In this document: in pieces, positions 1-11,851 of the stretch
Numbering within the stretch: the stretch's first letter is position 1
How the letters are laid out: the number at the start of each line of letters is the position of its first letter
Assembly: GCF_040115645.1 (NCBI RefSeq)
Contig: NC_089546.1
Location: forward strand, 3,321,001 to 3,385,000
Source: Euwallacea fornicatus
Taxonomy: Eukaryota > Arthropoda > Insecta > Coleoptera > Curculionidae
DNA length: 64,000 nucleotides
Direction of reading: 5' to 3'
Translations under genes and position numbers: made by a program
Notes under the pieces: model-generated
Database searches by the model: none
The model's input: the letters and a program-made list of their open reading frames with translations, nothing else
Told to the model about the DNA's origin: nothing

Positions 1-690
1 AAATGTTGTATTCTTACAAGCAAAAATACGTGTAGACCGTCACTAATTCGCATAAGGAAGCCAATGACCCCGCCCTACTGACGTTCCTGAAATTCCGGAA
101 ATTTTAACATTACAAAATCCTTGAATGTCAAGCAGTGCCTATATTGATTGTAAGATGACGAAAATAAGTAGCCAAGATTAACAGGATTGTAGGATGTGCA
201 GAAATCAGCAATTTCAACGGCAAGTATGTTGGGTCCGCATAAAAATGTCCTACTAACGACATCTTGCCTGTCCTTTGTACTGTGTCTCAACCGTACCTTA
301 GTGTATCAACAGGACTATTTAGTGCACAGTGAAAATGCAATAAATGCAAACAGTCGTAGGAATATCTTGAAAGTATTAAGGTCTATTATGACTTTACGCT
401 TCATCCAATTTCTGCTTTTACTTTACTCGAGCACTGCAAAGAAGGTTTCGATTATGAAAATTTGGACGATATACAGTAAACAGAGCACGATAGATAGCGC
501 TGATAGAATATTTTCCTGCATGCTTAACATACTCGGTGTTGACATTCTCTATTTCTGCTTGCCCTCTAATCCTCGACTCAAGATGAACCAAACTGTTGAA
601 ATCTAATAGAATCGAAACCTGTCTTTGGGATGGTCGAGTTAATTAAACTCAGGCTCGAAATGAGGCACAAAGTCTTAATCGAAGAGGACA
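1..690. other. Gene-free AT-rich stretch
   Basis: I see only short overlapping open frames on both strands, with no recognisable protein motif, repeat or RNA gene. Confidence 0.5.
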
Positions 691-699
691 GTTAAGTTA

Positions 700-1090
700 C
701 GTTTATTAATCCGAACGCCCCAATCAGTCTATCCACAGTTTGAAGTATGGATTTTAAAAAGTTTCCACACAAGTGAAACAAAGGAGTCAGTTGGTATGCG
801 AAACCCAGCGAAATCCGCTCAAGTTCCCAGCATCCTTGGCGCAGTCCGTGGGATAAGCCCCAGACGCATCTGCGGGACACGCGTCCCTGTTTTCCATATC
901 CACGTGCCGTGTAATAGAGCCCCTTTATTTGGACGTGATTTCGACGTTGTCGGCGCGAATCCCCGTTTAATGTTCTTAATTGAAATCGTATTCCCAGTTT
1001 TTGTTGCAATCTTCAAACGATTTAAAAAGTAGTTTTGGTTTAACGAATCGCAACTCCATTTGGACTTCAATTTGGTTAACATCGCATTTT
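700..1090. promoter_or_regulatory. GC/CpG-richer island, possible conserved noncoding element
   Basis: This block is clearly richer in G+C and CpG than its flanks, for example around 938-965. Open frames of 78 to 105 codons overlap on both strands. That is the pattern expected from base composition rather than from a gene, and none of the three translations shows a known domain. It may be a conserved noncoding or regulatory element. That is inference from composition only. Confidence 0.2.
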
Positions 1091-1099
1091 GACTGGAAA

Positions 1100-2095
1100 T
1101 TTTGAAACCGAATCAAATGTATGTAAAATTATGTCAAATCCTTCGATCACTGCTCCTCCGTATAGAACATCTCCAGGGAAATCTGAAAGTCAAAAGTAAT
1201 ATTATATGGGAATGGTGACTAAGGCAGACAAAGCGAGCTTTCGCACTATAAGAGGGCGAGTTCCAGGAAAGTTTCAAAGCTCATCCGGGTCTCAACTTTT
1301 GGATTTTAATATTTCAGTATTCTCCCACTTGGCAAACAACGTTCTCGATATTAGAATATTTTAATCTCGCCAGATTTTCAAGTATAACGCGTTTATATCC
1401 GCTTGAATTCGACTTTTTTTTTTGCTTAATATGAAGACGACACTAACGTTGTTTGTAATAACACCCACCGGGACCTTCAATCTCTAGAGCCTATTACTGA
1501 TGACGAAGACACCCACCTTGACGAAATGCTAAAAAATAAAAGTTTAAATGGTTAAAGTATTTAATGTTCAAATTTGCTTTGCTAGTTAAAAATGGTTTTA
1601 TAGGTATTTTTAATAATTACGGATATGTCCCATTAGCGAAGGTATACCTTAAAATTCAAGGCGACACTCCTTAGCATTTTTACATAACATTAAACCAAAA
1701 AAATACCTCGATTCGGGGTTTCACTTTTGACTCTCCAGACGTACTAATTACTAAATAAACAAAATCGTATTTTTTCGAAAGTAAGGCACACGCGAATTTT
1801 ATTCGGAATGATGTTGGTTGCTGATGGGTCAATATTGAAACAACCGAATTATAAAAATACTTGTAACCTGCTCTTACGGAAGCTCCGGTTGGCTTTAGCC
1901 TGTAAAACATCATCAACTATTATGTGCATTATCTCAAATTGCCCTTTTACACTACGATTTTATCATTTCAGCTATTTTCCTTCCACTTCAGAAAACGATT
2001 TTTTTTCACCGAGGATCCGGCATCGCCAGTGTCCTATTAAATCGCACATATGGATTCGCAATTTTAGTTTCATTTGCTTTGTGAAGAATTAATTA
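1100..2095. other. Gene-free AT-rich stretch
   Basis: No recognisable coding, repeat or RNA feature. The two short frames near 1680-2092 overlap each other on opposite strands and have no motif. Confidence 0.5.
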
Positions 2096-2099
2096 AGGT

Positions 2100-2420
2100 G
2101 ATGAAGAGTTGTTAAAGTCGAAGACGAGTGGACAAGAGAGAGAGAGAGAGAGAAATAACAATGCGGTAACTAATAGAAATAAGAATGATTAATGGGTGAA
2201 ATGTGATGGAATTGGAAGAATGGAGAGAAGTATCGAAAACAGAAGACTAATCTCATAGTCACAGAAAGATGCACGAAGGAGACACAAGTAGCAAAACAAC
2301 AGTAGAAACTGACAGAAAAGCCGCATCATAAGATCGACAAACAACAAAACATCAAACGTCTATGCTCGGCTGGCGATAGTTGCAGACAAACAGAAAGATG
2401 GATTTGCTGATTTTAGAGAT
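2100..2420 (+). repeat. Purine-rich tract with a GA microsatellite
   Basis: The plus strand is strongly purine-biased across this stretch. A pure AG repeat lies at 2135-2153, a site type bound in insects by GAGA-type factors. Two frames of about 70 codons overlap just downstream (2352-2589) but lie on opposite strands and show no known motif. Confidence 0.5.
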
Positions 2421-2714
2421 AATACTTGGAGATTTCAAAGACAACACACACGAGAGGTTTACGACACGTAAAATTCTCCACAAATCTACTAAAGGAAGGT
2501 TTATGTTCAATCTTATTGTCTTGCCTGATAGTTTCCCTGGTGATACAGGAGACAAAAATGATGACATTTACTTGGTCTTGCTAGTGTAGCAGTTAGAAAA
2601 TGTTTCTCATTGTATTGTGCCTTTTCCTGATTTTAATTAGTATACTTTAATGAGGACTAAACGAAGGAGCCTATTGCGAAAACCGTACGAGCAACATGAC
2701 CTATTCGTTTTTAA

Positions 2715-3000
2715 TCTAAACTAACTCGGAGGTTTATCTTCAAATCTGGGGTATCAAACTGAACGGTCTGGAGGTGTGTGGTAACTCAATTAATCCATAG
2801 CTACATCCTCTCCATAAAACGAACTGTTCGGAGATAAGAAAAGTTGCCTCCTGTTCCTATCCAAACTGATCCAATCTCATCAGTCTGAACTCTTGAACCC
2901 CGTGATACTTATCTATATCAAGTGATTGACCAATTGTTGGCCCTTAAATACAACAATCTGGAGATACAAAAGGTCACGGTCAACTCAATGATCCGGAGGA
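2715..3000. repeat. Degenerate interspersed repeat around a core like TCCGGAG / TCTGGAG
   Basis: Similar short units recur near 2722, 2762, 2825, 2955 and 2990. Each has a core close to (A)CT(G)NTC(C/T)GGAG followed by an A-rich run. The spacing is irregular. It may be a worn minisatellite or the inside of an unidentified old repeat. Confidence 0.25.
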
Positions 3001-3492
3001 ACGAGATATACTTATAACAAAAGCTTGTTTTATCTTATGAGGAGAATCTACCGATCTTTATTCAAAAAGTTCCATACAAAGTTATTTTGAAATAATCAAT
3101 CATATGCTTTATTTTAGTTCTCTTCCTCAAGCATTGATCACCTTAGTAACAATTGCTGTATTTCCAGTAAAATAATACACTCTGTAGCACCTTTTGTATA
3201 GAATTGGAACGAAAGGAAATGTGGTCAATTACCAAAGGAAATAACTTTTGGATCCATGACGTTTTCAATTGGTTGGTCATCGATTGCGCCTGCAACGACT
3301 TGGTGGGGGTTCGTGGAAATACGACTCACCTTCGCCAAAAAATGATAAAACTGATAGGAGTTAATAAAGAGTAGAAACTGAGACTTCATACTTTATAAGA
3401 ACAACCGACTTTAAAGTGTCATTTTCTAATGATTCTTGAAGTTTCAATTCTAAATATAAATGGTGAAACCTAGAATAATCTCAGTTCTACAT

Positions 3493-3716
3493 GAGAGGGA
3501 TACGGTGGAGCACACTCTGTTTGAGCACAAGGAGTTCGAGCGATGAAGGGACGAGTACGGAGAGGGATCGTCAGGAGCGTTTGAGAAGGAATGTGCGGGA
3601 AGATTATGGCGACAGAGCATGAGGAAATGAAGAGAGTGTCGGGTGTGATTGGTAAGATCACGAGGAGAATGAACCCAGAGGAAAATATGAGGAAGGCAGA
3701 TGGGTCGCGTGAGTAG
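3493..3716 (+). pseudogene. 3' end of an R1-like LINE reverse-transcriptase ORF
   Basis: The plus-strand frame reads RDTVEHTLFEHKEFER, then a stop at 3544-3546, then DEYGEGSS...RLWRQSMRK. It then continues after a frameshift near 3626 as MKRVSGVIGKITRRM to a stop at 3714-3716. The 'DT.EHTLF.C..F' block followed by a basic helical tail is typical of the C-terminus of insect non-LTR (R1/LOA/Jockey-like) ORF2, downstream of the reverse transcriptase. Here the zinc-binding cysteine position reads His. The internal TGA sits where related proteins have Trp, so it is probably a decayed TGG. Everything upstream of the C-terminus is missing, as expected for a 5'-truncated LINE. The following roughly 150 bases may be its 3' UTR. 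Confidence 0.6.
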
Positions 3717-4012
3717 CGGAGACCGTAGCATCATCCACCCCTGAAATAATGTCTACGGGCGGTCCTGGAGGGAAGAAAGGATCAAAATTTTCAATGAATA
3801 CGCATCCCCGTCTGAAACTAATCCCAGACAACCTGACCGACAGGTCACCAGGCGTGGTACCTGTGAAGTTTTCGTCCTTTTAAAAAGGCTAAAATAACAA
3901 GTTTGGTGTCACTAACTTCATTATTTATCGACATACCTATCTTTGGTACCTTTAGTTTAAACTAGTAAACTGGTGGTGAAGCTAATAAGCCAGAATGTTA
4001 AGCCAGGATAGT

Positions 4013-4210
4013 TTAGTAGGGTGAGGTTGTATTTTTTATTTTATCTGCAACAAAATTTGGACTCAAGTTACTTAAAGTCCCACAGCATTGTGTAAACCGT
4101 TCTAGCTTTTCTGCCAAGATAGAATGGAAGTCAGACCCAGATGTTCTATAACTAACTGAAATCCTAGCTTTAAAAACTGATCTCGAATAGGCCAGGCTGT
4201 AGAGCTTCAA
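4013..4210 (-). pseudogene. Possible LINE ORF2 fragment (weak)
   Basis: A 65-codon minus-strand frame contains AEKLERFTQCCGTLSNL. It loosely resembles the 'KL.RF...CGT' segment between reverse transcriptase and C-terminus of some insect non-LTR elements. The resemblance is short and the frame could be chance. The direction is opposite to the LINE tail at 3.5 kb, so the two would be separate insertions. Confidence 0.2.
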
Positions 4211-4214
4211 TTCG

Positions 4215-6340
4215 GTCTCTCCAACCTAGAACCCCCACAAAATATTCGTTTATCACCAGAAGGTACTTGAAAAAACGCCCGAACACGTCCTTAATAACTC
4301 GCCTACCTCTATCTCGTGTCTCGCACACCCGCTGGAAGCAGCCACAGGATCAACTTTATTTACTTTAGCGTGCTAACCCGGTGATAAGAGTGACCTAAAT
4401 AAGCGATAGAATTGTATATACACCTGGCTTTTTCGGGTTCTATCGACGTTTCGGTAATTGGATTAGATCAAAGTGCCGTGGCTCAGTGAACTTTCTGTGA
4501 TAAATATATGTTCGGTGATGCCACCTCTGGTACTCAACCAGTAGTATTCAACTGGAGATATGCCGTGGGTTTGGTAAAAATCCTAATATAATTCGCAACG
4601 TTCACAAGATAGTCAGCTTGTTAAGCGAAATTTGGCAGTTTGGAATAAACTGAGCGTGTAGCAAAAAACCTGAATAGTGAATCCTCTCTTCACTTGAAAG
4701 TCTCAGTGTTAACAGTCAATTTAGTAAATTGCGATTTCGAAAAATGAAGTTGTTTTGAACGGATAACTACAGCTTTTGCTACAAGCTACGTGGTAGTTTT
4801 TGACATTAATTGACAGAAAGGTTCGAAAGTACGTACAATTTTCATCAGTGGACAAATTAGGACTGAGGCGGGGAACCCTCTTCTTAGATGTCTGTAAAAA
4901 AACCGAAATGTGACGTAGGCCCTTATTTCAGGAAGTTTAAACAAAACTAGGACGTAATGCAGTACTATGAGAGCAAAGAATGCATGTCACCAATTTACGT
5001 GAAGCAGTCCCTCTAAGCTTCCACTACTCACTTGAATAAGTTATTCTATCCTTAACTGACAAACCCCCTATAATCTGGCATAAAGCGATATACAACTAGG
5101 ATAACGTAACTGAAATACTGGTTTGTACCCTTACTATATAGCACTTTGTTAACCCCAAAGGGGGAAAGAACCTATGCGGAAAATACTTATAAAATCTGTG
5201 GTTTACATTTCCATGTCCTGGCCGTCCGCAGGTCAATTTTCCCATAAAGTTTTAACCCGATTGTGGTTTCCCCCAACCCTCAATAAGCTGAAAATCGTCC
5301 TAGAGATTATTTATTCGAGTTGCTAGTTATTTAACTAAACAATACAGTTTGCTATCTATTTTTTACAAAACAATTACATACTTTAGTTCACTGGTAAATT
5401 GTGGGTTTTGTTTGTATTTTTGCGATGAACGCGATAAGGTTCGAGGTTTATCTACACGCCCATTTTAATCACCATTTGCTTGGGATTAATTATTCAGTAG
5501 CTGGCCATATGTTCCCTTAAGGCCCATATTGCTTTAACTATAACAAATCTGATAATTTTGACAAATGAAAGGGGGATTATTAAAGTGAACTGTCCCCAGC
5601 CATGAATCAAATCGTACCTGCTAACGAAAAGAATCGGTAGACATGATAAATTTGATAAAAAAATTCAATACGTTGTTCCATTGCTGAGAACTCGGATATC
5701 TGTTGCGGCTTAACATCAGAAAAGACCTTCTGAAACTTACGAAATTATGTTGTTAATTATGCACTGCCCGGTACGTTTTATATCGGGGTTAAACGTGTGG
5801 ACTCATTAAAGACATGCAACATGCAATTCAGGCCATGTAATCGAGGCAGGGGACGTATAGACGTCATGCAATTACAGGTAATACCTAGAACCTAACTGTT
5901 AGTTATGGCATCGTCGTGGTGATAAGACAAAGCTTAAGTGGTTCTGGAGAATCTTACGAAAATAGTTACCATCCGATTTTTTCTTCCTTTATTCCTTTAT
6001 ATCGTTCAGGATCAAGCTCTAAATATCACTCTTGTTAATTGTCACCTTCCAGGAGATTACCCCTTTCAACTGTAGAAGGATTCACTCCTCATTCAACTCC
6101 AAATTCAGGGGTTTAGGCGATATTTTAGAGATTGCACTATTAAAGAGATGAGCAATGTATATGAAGTGTAAAATATGCTGGAGAAGTCTCTATCAAATCC
6201 TGCCTGTGCGACTGATTTATGAGAGTAAAAACGTTTAGATGTGGGTCTCTTGTTGAGCCTCGATGATAAATTTATGGCCCTCTTCGCCAATTCGAACTCA
6301 ACTGAAAAATTTACAGGATTTATTATCATAATTTGTACTC
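4215..6340. other. Gene-free AT-rich stretch
   Basis: No transposon terminus, coding frame or RNA gene was recognised. The stretch at about 5520-5620 is locally less repetitive and could be conserved noncoding DNA, but nothing in it can be named. Confidence 0.45.
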
Positions 6341-6345
6341 GTGTA

Positions 6346-7228
6346 CAGGGTTTTTGAGAACTATGGGGTCAAACTTTTTAATAACTGTTCACTGCAACAA
6401 TAGAAGACATCATCTGCGTACAAGAACCCGCGTCCGCAAATGTCTCCCTAAAGCGTTGCGACGTCATAATGCTGTAAGATAATCATGTGCGTAAATATTT
6501 TTATCGAGTTTTAGTAAGTTTTATTTTAATTTACTTGTACCAAATAACACTAGAGCAGTTGTTCAAAATGTCTGCCTTGCACCTCTTTAAACGACGTACA
6601 TACATGCACCTTGAGGACTTCAAAAGCCGCAGTGATTCGTGCAATCAGGTCCTGGAGTCATAAACAAGAGACTTCATATGTCACCGCAGAAAGAAATCTA
6701 TAGGTGTTAGATCGGGTGACTTAGGGGGCCCAGGGAACTAGATCACCTCTGCTGATCCAATGTTGTCCGAACCGCCGTCAAGCAGCTCTTGCGCTGCAAT
6801 TTCTTGCTCTATATGCCAGATGCGTATCTGCAAATTCTTGATTGGTGTTGTTCTCCATAAAGACCGACTACTTTACGAACTTTTTAAAATTTGCAAAAAT
6901 AACGAGTGAATGTGTCAAACTAACGATCGAGAATTTCTGTTATCAGTCTTAGCAAAGATAAACATTCAGCGAAAGTACTTGATAGGTACATTTATGTTCA
7001 AAGATGACATTTTGATCAATTTTTGTATCGTTATTTTGTAAAAACAAATCAAAATAAATGTATTAAAACTCGATAAAACACAGTTTTACACATAACTGTC
7101 TTAAAACATCATAAGGCCGTAATGTCTTAGGGGGACATTCACGGATAACGGTGCTTATATTCAGATATCTTCTATTATTGCACTGGCCAACACTTACAAG
7201 ATTGCTTCAATGGTTCTGAAACACCCTG
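6346..7228 (-). mobile_element. Internally deleted long-TIR Tc1/mariner-superfamily element (family W1)
   Basis: The element starts CAGGGTTTTTGAGAAC and ends in the inverted CACCCTG terminus. It has TA duplications at 6344-6345 and 7229-7230. The two ends match each other in inverted orientation for about 220 bp, up to the shared stretch TTTATCGAGTTTTA. The inside is the remains of a minus-strand transposase (6550-6858) whose centre is deleted. The same TIR family occurs at 53296-55107. Elements of this build are transposase-dependent, nonautonomous derivatives. Confidence 0.85.
6550..6858 (-). pseudogene. Transposase remnant: N-terminus joined directly to C-terminus
   Basis: Reading from 6858, the frame gives NTNQEFADTHLAYRARN. 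This matches the 'YADMHL.YG' N-terminal block of one insect Tc1/mariner-like transposase group, also seen at 8474. After a stop it reads RRFGQHWISRGDLVPWAP, and in the next frame SPDLTPIDFFLR, then HMKSLVY. The end is QDLIARITAAFEV...GRHFEQLL with its stop at 6550-6552. The whole catalytic middle (first and second Asp regions) is absent. The CGG-TGA pair after FFL corresponds to Trp-Gly in relatives. Stops and frameshifts make it non-functional. Confidence 0.75.
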
Positions 7229-7230
7229 TA

Positions 7231-8470
7231 TAAGAGATGAGTGACATGGCGCTGAGCTAGTGCTAAAATTTGAGCAGCAATGGTATAAACTAAATGAAAT
7301 AAAATATTTAACTGATTGTAGTTACCACTGTAGGTCCTTATGGTTTAGAAATAGCTACGGTGCCAAGGGTCGAACAATGCCATTGCGATGTAGATTCTTT
7401 CTTCCTTGCAACAAGTTAAGGGAAATGCAAGAGGGTGTCAATTTGAAGTCTCTCCATCCTGTATAAGGAAAAAACTAGAACCATTTTATTATATTCTGAG
7501 GAATTGAAGTTGCGAGGAAATATTCTACAGGTTGCCGATATCGGCCCCAGGCAAAGTTTGATTGACAGTCGGGGTGTGAATGTCTTAAACTAGCCTTACA
7601 GAAGTCTGATGAATATTTTCTACTCAAAAAAAGTAAGTTATTCGAGAGGTAACCTGTCCGATTCAAAGAACCGTGGATTAATACAGAAGAATATTTCACT
7701 GATCAAGTAGCTGATATGGGTAAATAAAAGATTTAGCGAGAAGATAGTATCATTAAGAGATTGAACTACTTTTGATGATATCACGTTTAAGGCGAACTTT
7801 TTGAAATCTGTAAATCGGAGGAAAGTCGCCTAGCGCCAGTGGTATTAATAAAATACACGTTCCGACGAGACAATAATAAGTTTGTTCAGGCATGTGGGAG
7901 GGCTTAGGATTTAATTTTAATCTCCGAAATGAAGAAATATGTAAAAAAACAGTTTTAAAATAGTTTTAAATTGTTTAACTGCTCTACCCGAAATAACGCA
8001 GGTTAATTCAGGTTAGTAGTAATAAGGTTGCAAAAATCTGCGGGCCGTTATCATTGGTGGCACACGCCTTAAATTTCTTGATATGTCGAAAAGACACACC
8101 ACAACATTTGCATTATACGATGCGTTTAAAAAAGGCGGGATCGAATTTAAGGGGCTTATAAAGGACGTTGTGGTAAAGAGTTTTTGCATAAATACCTCTA
8201 GTCGAAAATAAGCCGTTTCGCCTCTAGTGCAATTTTTGTGTAAATGTGTAATGTTTCCTCGTTAGCGCTGAAACACATCGATATTTAAACAATCTTTATT
8301 AAAGATAACGCAGAAAATGATTCGAAATAAAATAAACACGTTTATCTCTTCTAATAAGTTTTTTACCAACAGTAACTTCTAACACGACGTTGGTAAAAAG
8401 CGATTTTATTTATAATCGCACCGAATTGTCGATATCATATTTTACTATAACATGTTGCTCCTAAACTCTT
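7231..8470. other. Gene-free stretch
   Basis: No identifiable gene. A CCATCCTGTATA end-like sequence at 7450-7461 may be a lone transposon terminus, but no partner was found. The 5' UTR or left end of the transposon copy at 8474 may lie in the right half. Confidence 0.4.
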
Positions 8471-8473
8471 GCA

Positions 8474-9374
8474 ATGCCCCAATTTGCGTTTAAAGAGTAT
8501 GCAGATATGCATCTTATTTACGGCAAAGTAAGATGTGACGCTAGAGAAACTGAGTGTCTTTATGCTCATTTACCTTAGTCCACCGTCGGTTAAGAGAAAA
8601 AGACAGCTTTAAGCCAAAATTGCTAGTGGCCTTTAAAGAAGAGGATTTACGTAAAACTGAAGAATATCCTATCCACGCGTGTAATGGGGCATCAGATGAA
8701 TGCTGCCTATTCAATAGGGTGGCGGTTGCTATATGAAGAGCAATTGCATCCCTTACTGCCTTCAAAGACCGGCCACGGACAGAATTTTGTTGATGTTTTT
8801 TGCAACGTATGCAAAGAGAACCAGATTTCGGTTCAATAATTTTATTTGCCGATTAGGCTTGTTTTATCAAGGACGCCAGCTTCAATAGTCGGAACAGCGA
8901 CATATGGGACGGTGACAATCCTCACGCTAAATAGATCAGATCACACCAGAATCCATTTGCTATTAACCGGTATTTTTGGTGACTTTTTAATTAGTCCGTT
9001 TCTGCGTCCACGTCGGTTAATGGGTAACATCCACCTAAATTTTTTGCTGAAAAAGGCACGCATTGCAATGGAAATATGGGATAAAATAACGTTTCAACAT
9101 GACGATGCACCTGCATCTAAACCTATAATTTCCGGGGTGATGCATCGGAAGAGGAGGGCCTATCAGTTGGCCAGCGAGAAGTCCCGATTTAATATCGTCG
9201 GATTTTTTCCTTTCGGGTTATATCAAGTCGACAGTCTATGAAACTCTTGTAACCACCCACGAGGAACTGTTAGGAAGAGGAATGGCAGCCTATCTTTTCG
9301 TGTCAGAAGGTTCACACGTGCTGCAAAGGGTGCGCGATTCCATCACCCGACAGGCAAGTTTACGATGTTTCTAA
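8474..9374 (+). pseudogene. Decayed Tc1/mariner-superfamily transposase (SPDL...GHLK type)
   Basis: Translation from the ATG at 8474 gives MPQFAFKEYADMHLIYGK, the same N-terminal block as in the 6.3-kb element, up to a stop at 8576-8578. Further on are a frame with NSDIWDGDNPHAK, then LLTGIFGDFLISPFLRP, then FQHDDAPAS around the second catalytic Asp, then SPDLISSDFFLSGYIKS in another frame, then THEELLGRGMAA and HVLQRVRDSITRQASL near the end. The order agrees with a full-length transposase of about 340 residues. Many frameshifts and stops break it, notably near 8578, 8970 and 9190. The right transposon end is probably the CACCCTGCATA at 9548-9558. The left end was not found. Confidence 0.75.
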
Positions 9375-9651
9375 TGAAAAATACTTAAATATCGATGTTT
9401 TTTAGTATCAATGAGAAAACATTACATTCTTGGACAAAAATTTCTCCAGGATCAAACGGCCCATTTTTGAGCAGCGGTTTATATGCAAACATTTTTTACC
9501 GCAATGTCCTCTATAATCTCCTCATGTTTGGCCCCACCTTTTCAAAACACCCTGCATATTATACGCATAACATTGGCCTGAGCAATTAAAAAGATTTTTT
9601 TATTATGATGCCTTGTATCTAGCAATTGAAGCGATCTCTAACGCACGCACA

Positions 9652-10075
9652 CAGTAGTGGAAAAATGTAGAGCAACTTAATATAATTAAAGCTTTAGTAG
9701 TTGTGAACATTTAGGTATAGGTTCAATATGAAGCCAGTGTATGTCCGAACACTTCTACAAAAAAATTCTTTATTTTAATTTTTTCATGGAATTTTATATT
9801 AACAACAGTATTTTTTAGTGAAAAAAATAGAGCAACTTATCAAATTGTAGGGAATAATTGTTATAAAATTTATTTCATTCTTGATACGCAATTGGTCCAA
9901 GTGCCTTGAAGCACACATTCATCAGTGGAAATAAAAGAACGTGTTGTTGATACGTATAGAAGTGGTCAAAAGCTAGCAAATGTTGCTGGTGCATTTCATA
10001 TGCAAATGAGGGTGGACACACGTGATTCAGACCTTGCGAACCGGAAGTCCGGAACGACGTCCATCGCAAGCCGTC
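9652..10075 (+). mobile_element. 5' part of a Tc1/Tc3-like element
   Basis: A terminus-like CAGTAGTGGAAAAATG begins at 9652. The word TAGAGCAACTTA occurs twice (about 9669 and 9828), as in subterminal repeats of Tc1-like elements. Then follows a frame (about 9923-10075) reading VEIKERVVDTYRSGQKLANVA...NRKSG. It looks like the first helix-turn-helix and the RSG linker of a Tc1/Tc3 transposase. The catalytic part is not present downstream, so the copy is 3'-truncated. Confidence 0.5.
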
Positions 10076-10079
10076 TGTG

Positions 10080-10765
10080 AAACTGTCTTTAATTAGAGTA
10101 TTTTAGAGGATATTGAATTGCAATTCAGGTTTAACACGTTGCAATCTTGAGTTTTCCTAAACTATTGTCCAGTAATAATCCGCATAATACCAAACCACCA
10201 CTCGAAACGCAAATCGACGCGCTTCGCTTTCCAGCTTATACAGAAAATAAGTATGAATGACGTTTTTGACATTGAACGTGTCATTTGGTCTGAACGGTTA
10301 CTTTGATGAAGTGGCCACAGTGACAGCGCCATCACAATGACAAAGGGCTTTGCACTTTTAATCTAGTGCACTTTGTCACAACCACGGTTTAGGTCGGATA
10401 CGTGCTAACAATGCCCATTATGGTGGTAATAGCCAGGGTTCGCATACAACTTTTGGTGTATTGAGCAATGGTTTGTGTATGCGACAGGGCTTCAAGTGAA
10501 CAACGAAAAATAATTCACCTTTGAGATAAAGTGCCGTTTCACCGAAACTCCGTTGGCAGTTATATTATAGTGAATACAGCGCTATGAATGGATAAAATGG
10601 CTTTTAATTCATTTTGCAACCGACGCCGAATCGAACGCGAACTTTCTCCGACTGTTAACCATATATTTACTTCTTCGAGTCTGTCAATGTTGATCATTAA
10701 TCTAGTTTCAAACAGATGCCTACCTACGCTATATATGGTCATAATCAGCTTCCATCAATGAAGTC
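10080..10765. other. Gene-free stretch
   Basis: Unique sequence of moderate G+C with no recognised motif. Confidence 0.4.
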
Positions 10766-10771
10766 ATATGC

Positions 10772-10955
10772 TTAATTAACTAGAGGTTGACCACATGCCT
10801 GCTGATCTATTTCGAATTGGAATCTGAAATTTCGGTTTTATTAATTAAAACTATTATGATATTAATTAAAATGCGATAATGGTGTGTTTTGATTTAATTT
10901 CCAGCCAACTCATTAAAATTCGAGTGTGTTTGGGATCACATTATAATAATTAATA
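10772..10955. promoter_or_regulatory. Cluster of TTAATTAA sites, possible homeodomain-bound element
   Basis: Exact TTAATTAA occurs at 10772-10779, 10841-10848 and 10862-10869. A further AATTAATA lies near 10949, and several TAAT cores lie between. Clustered TAATTA sites are typical of homeodomain-responsive enhancers, but the AT-rich base composition makes some clustering expected by chance. Confidence 0.25.
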
Positions 10956-10989
10956 TATGTTCATCTGCTATGCCCCTACCTAAATTTCT

Positions 10990-11848
10990 ATTTATCTAGT
11001 AACGTTTTTGATTTAGAGAATGTGAATGGACGGTTCGAAAAAAAAAATCGAAACAGTACTACCATGAGATCAATCATCTGCAGCAAAGCGTTATTAACGA
11101 AGCAATACCCCCGAGATGGTCCCAGTCTCATTAAAATAAATGAAATGTAGGCACGTTTCTTCTGATCTCAATAACCAACAAAAAGTTTTCAATTATCGGA
11201 CGTGCCCCTCGGTGGGCGAGGTAACTCTCCCATAAAAATCAAAACATTGGCGCACGACTCTCTGTGCCTCGAGAGTGTCTTCGGGGAATTCCATATGGAA
11301 GACCGGGACTATTGCAGGATTGCGATTGTTTGCTGGGGGATTGGTGAATAATTTATTTCACGAAGTCGGTTGTAAATACAGTTTTGCCAAAAGAAGAAGC
11401 ATTGATTGATGTTTCACTATTTTGCAAAATGTATTGCCCAACTGCATTGAATATGTATTGCCGAATTTAGTGGATTCGAAGTTTCCAATAGAGCCCCTTC
11501 TCCGTGTAGTGGCACGTTATAAAAACACCGGAACAATCGGAAATAATAATAATTTGTCCATTGCTTCACCAACCACGCTTTGCCGCACTCCCGGCATACG
11601 CTCTGTAAGTTGTACTTCCACCATTTGTCTTATATATTCCTTACGGAACACGTTAAACTGATTTGTTAATTTGTCTCGCAGTCATCGCTGAAATAGTTTC
11701 GATGGAGCTTTCTCGGTTGCAAAAAGCGAGGTGGTGTTATACAGGTTGTCCAGTTTTTCGTAGCAAAATTTTAACCGCCTGTGCCGCATAAAAAAAATAA
11801 TGTTAATTTGCTACATAAACTATATTCAAGAACCGTTTTGTTAAGGAA
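10990..11848. other. Gene-free stretch
   Basis: Contains a GC-richer patch at about 11190-11330 and a 79-codon plus-strand frame at 11422-11661 without recognisable domains. Nothing is supported as a gene. Confidence 0.4.
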
Positions 11849-11851
11849 ATA

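Noticed and set aside
3450..3734. 94-codon minus-strand frame
   Set aside because: It is the antisense of the LINE C-terminus, which reads sensibly on the plus strand.
8846..9241. 131-codon plus frame as a host gene
   Set aside because: It contains IFGDFLISPF and FQHDDAPAS, so it is part of the transposase pseudogene at 8474-9374.
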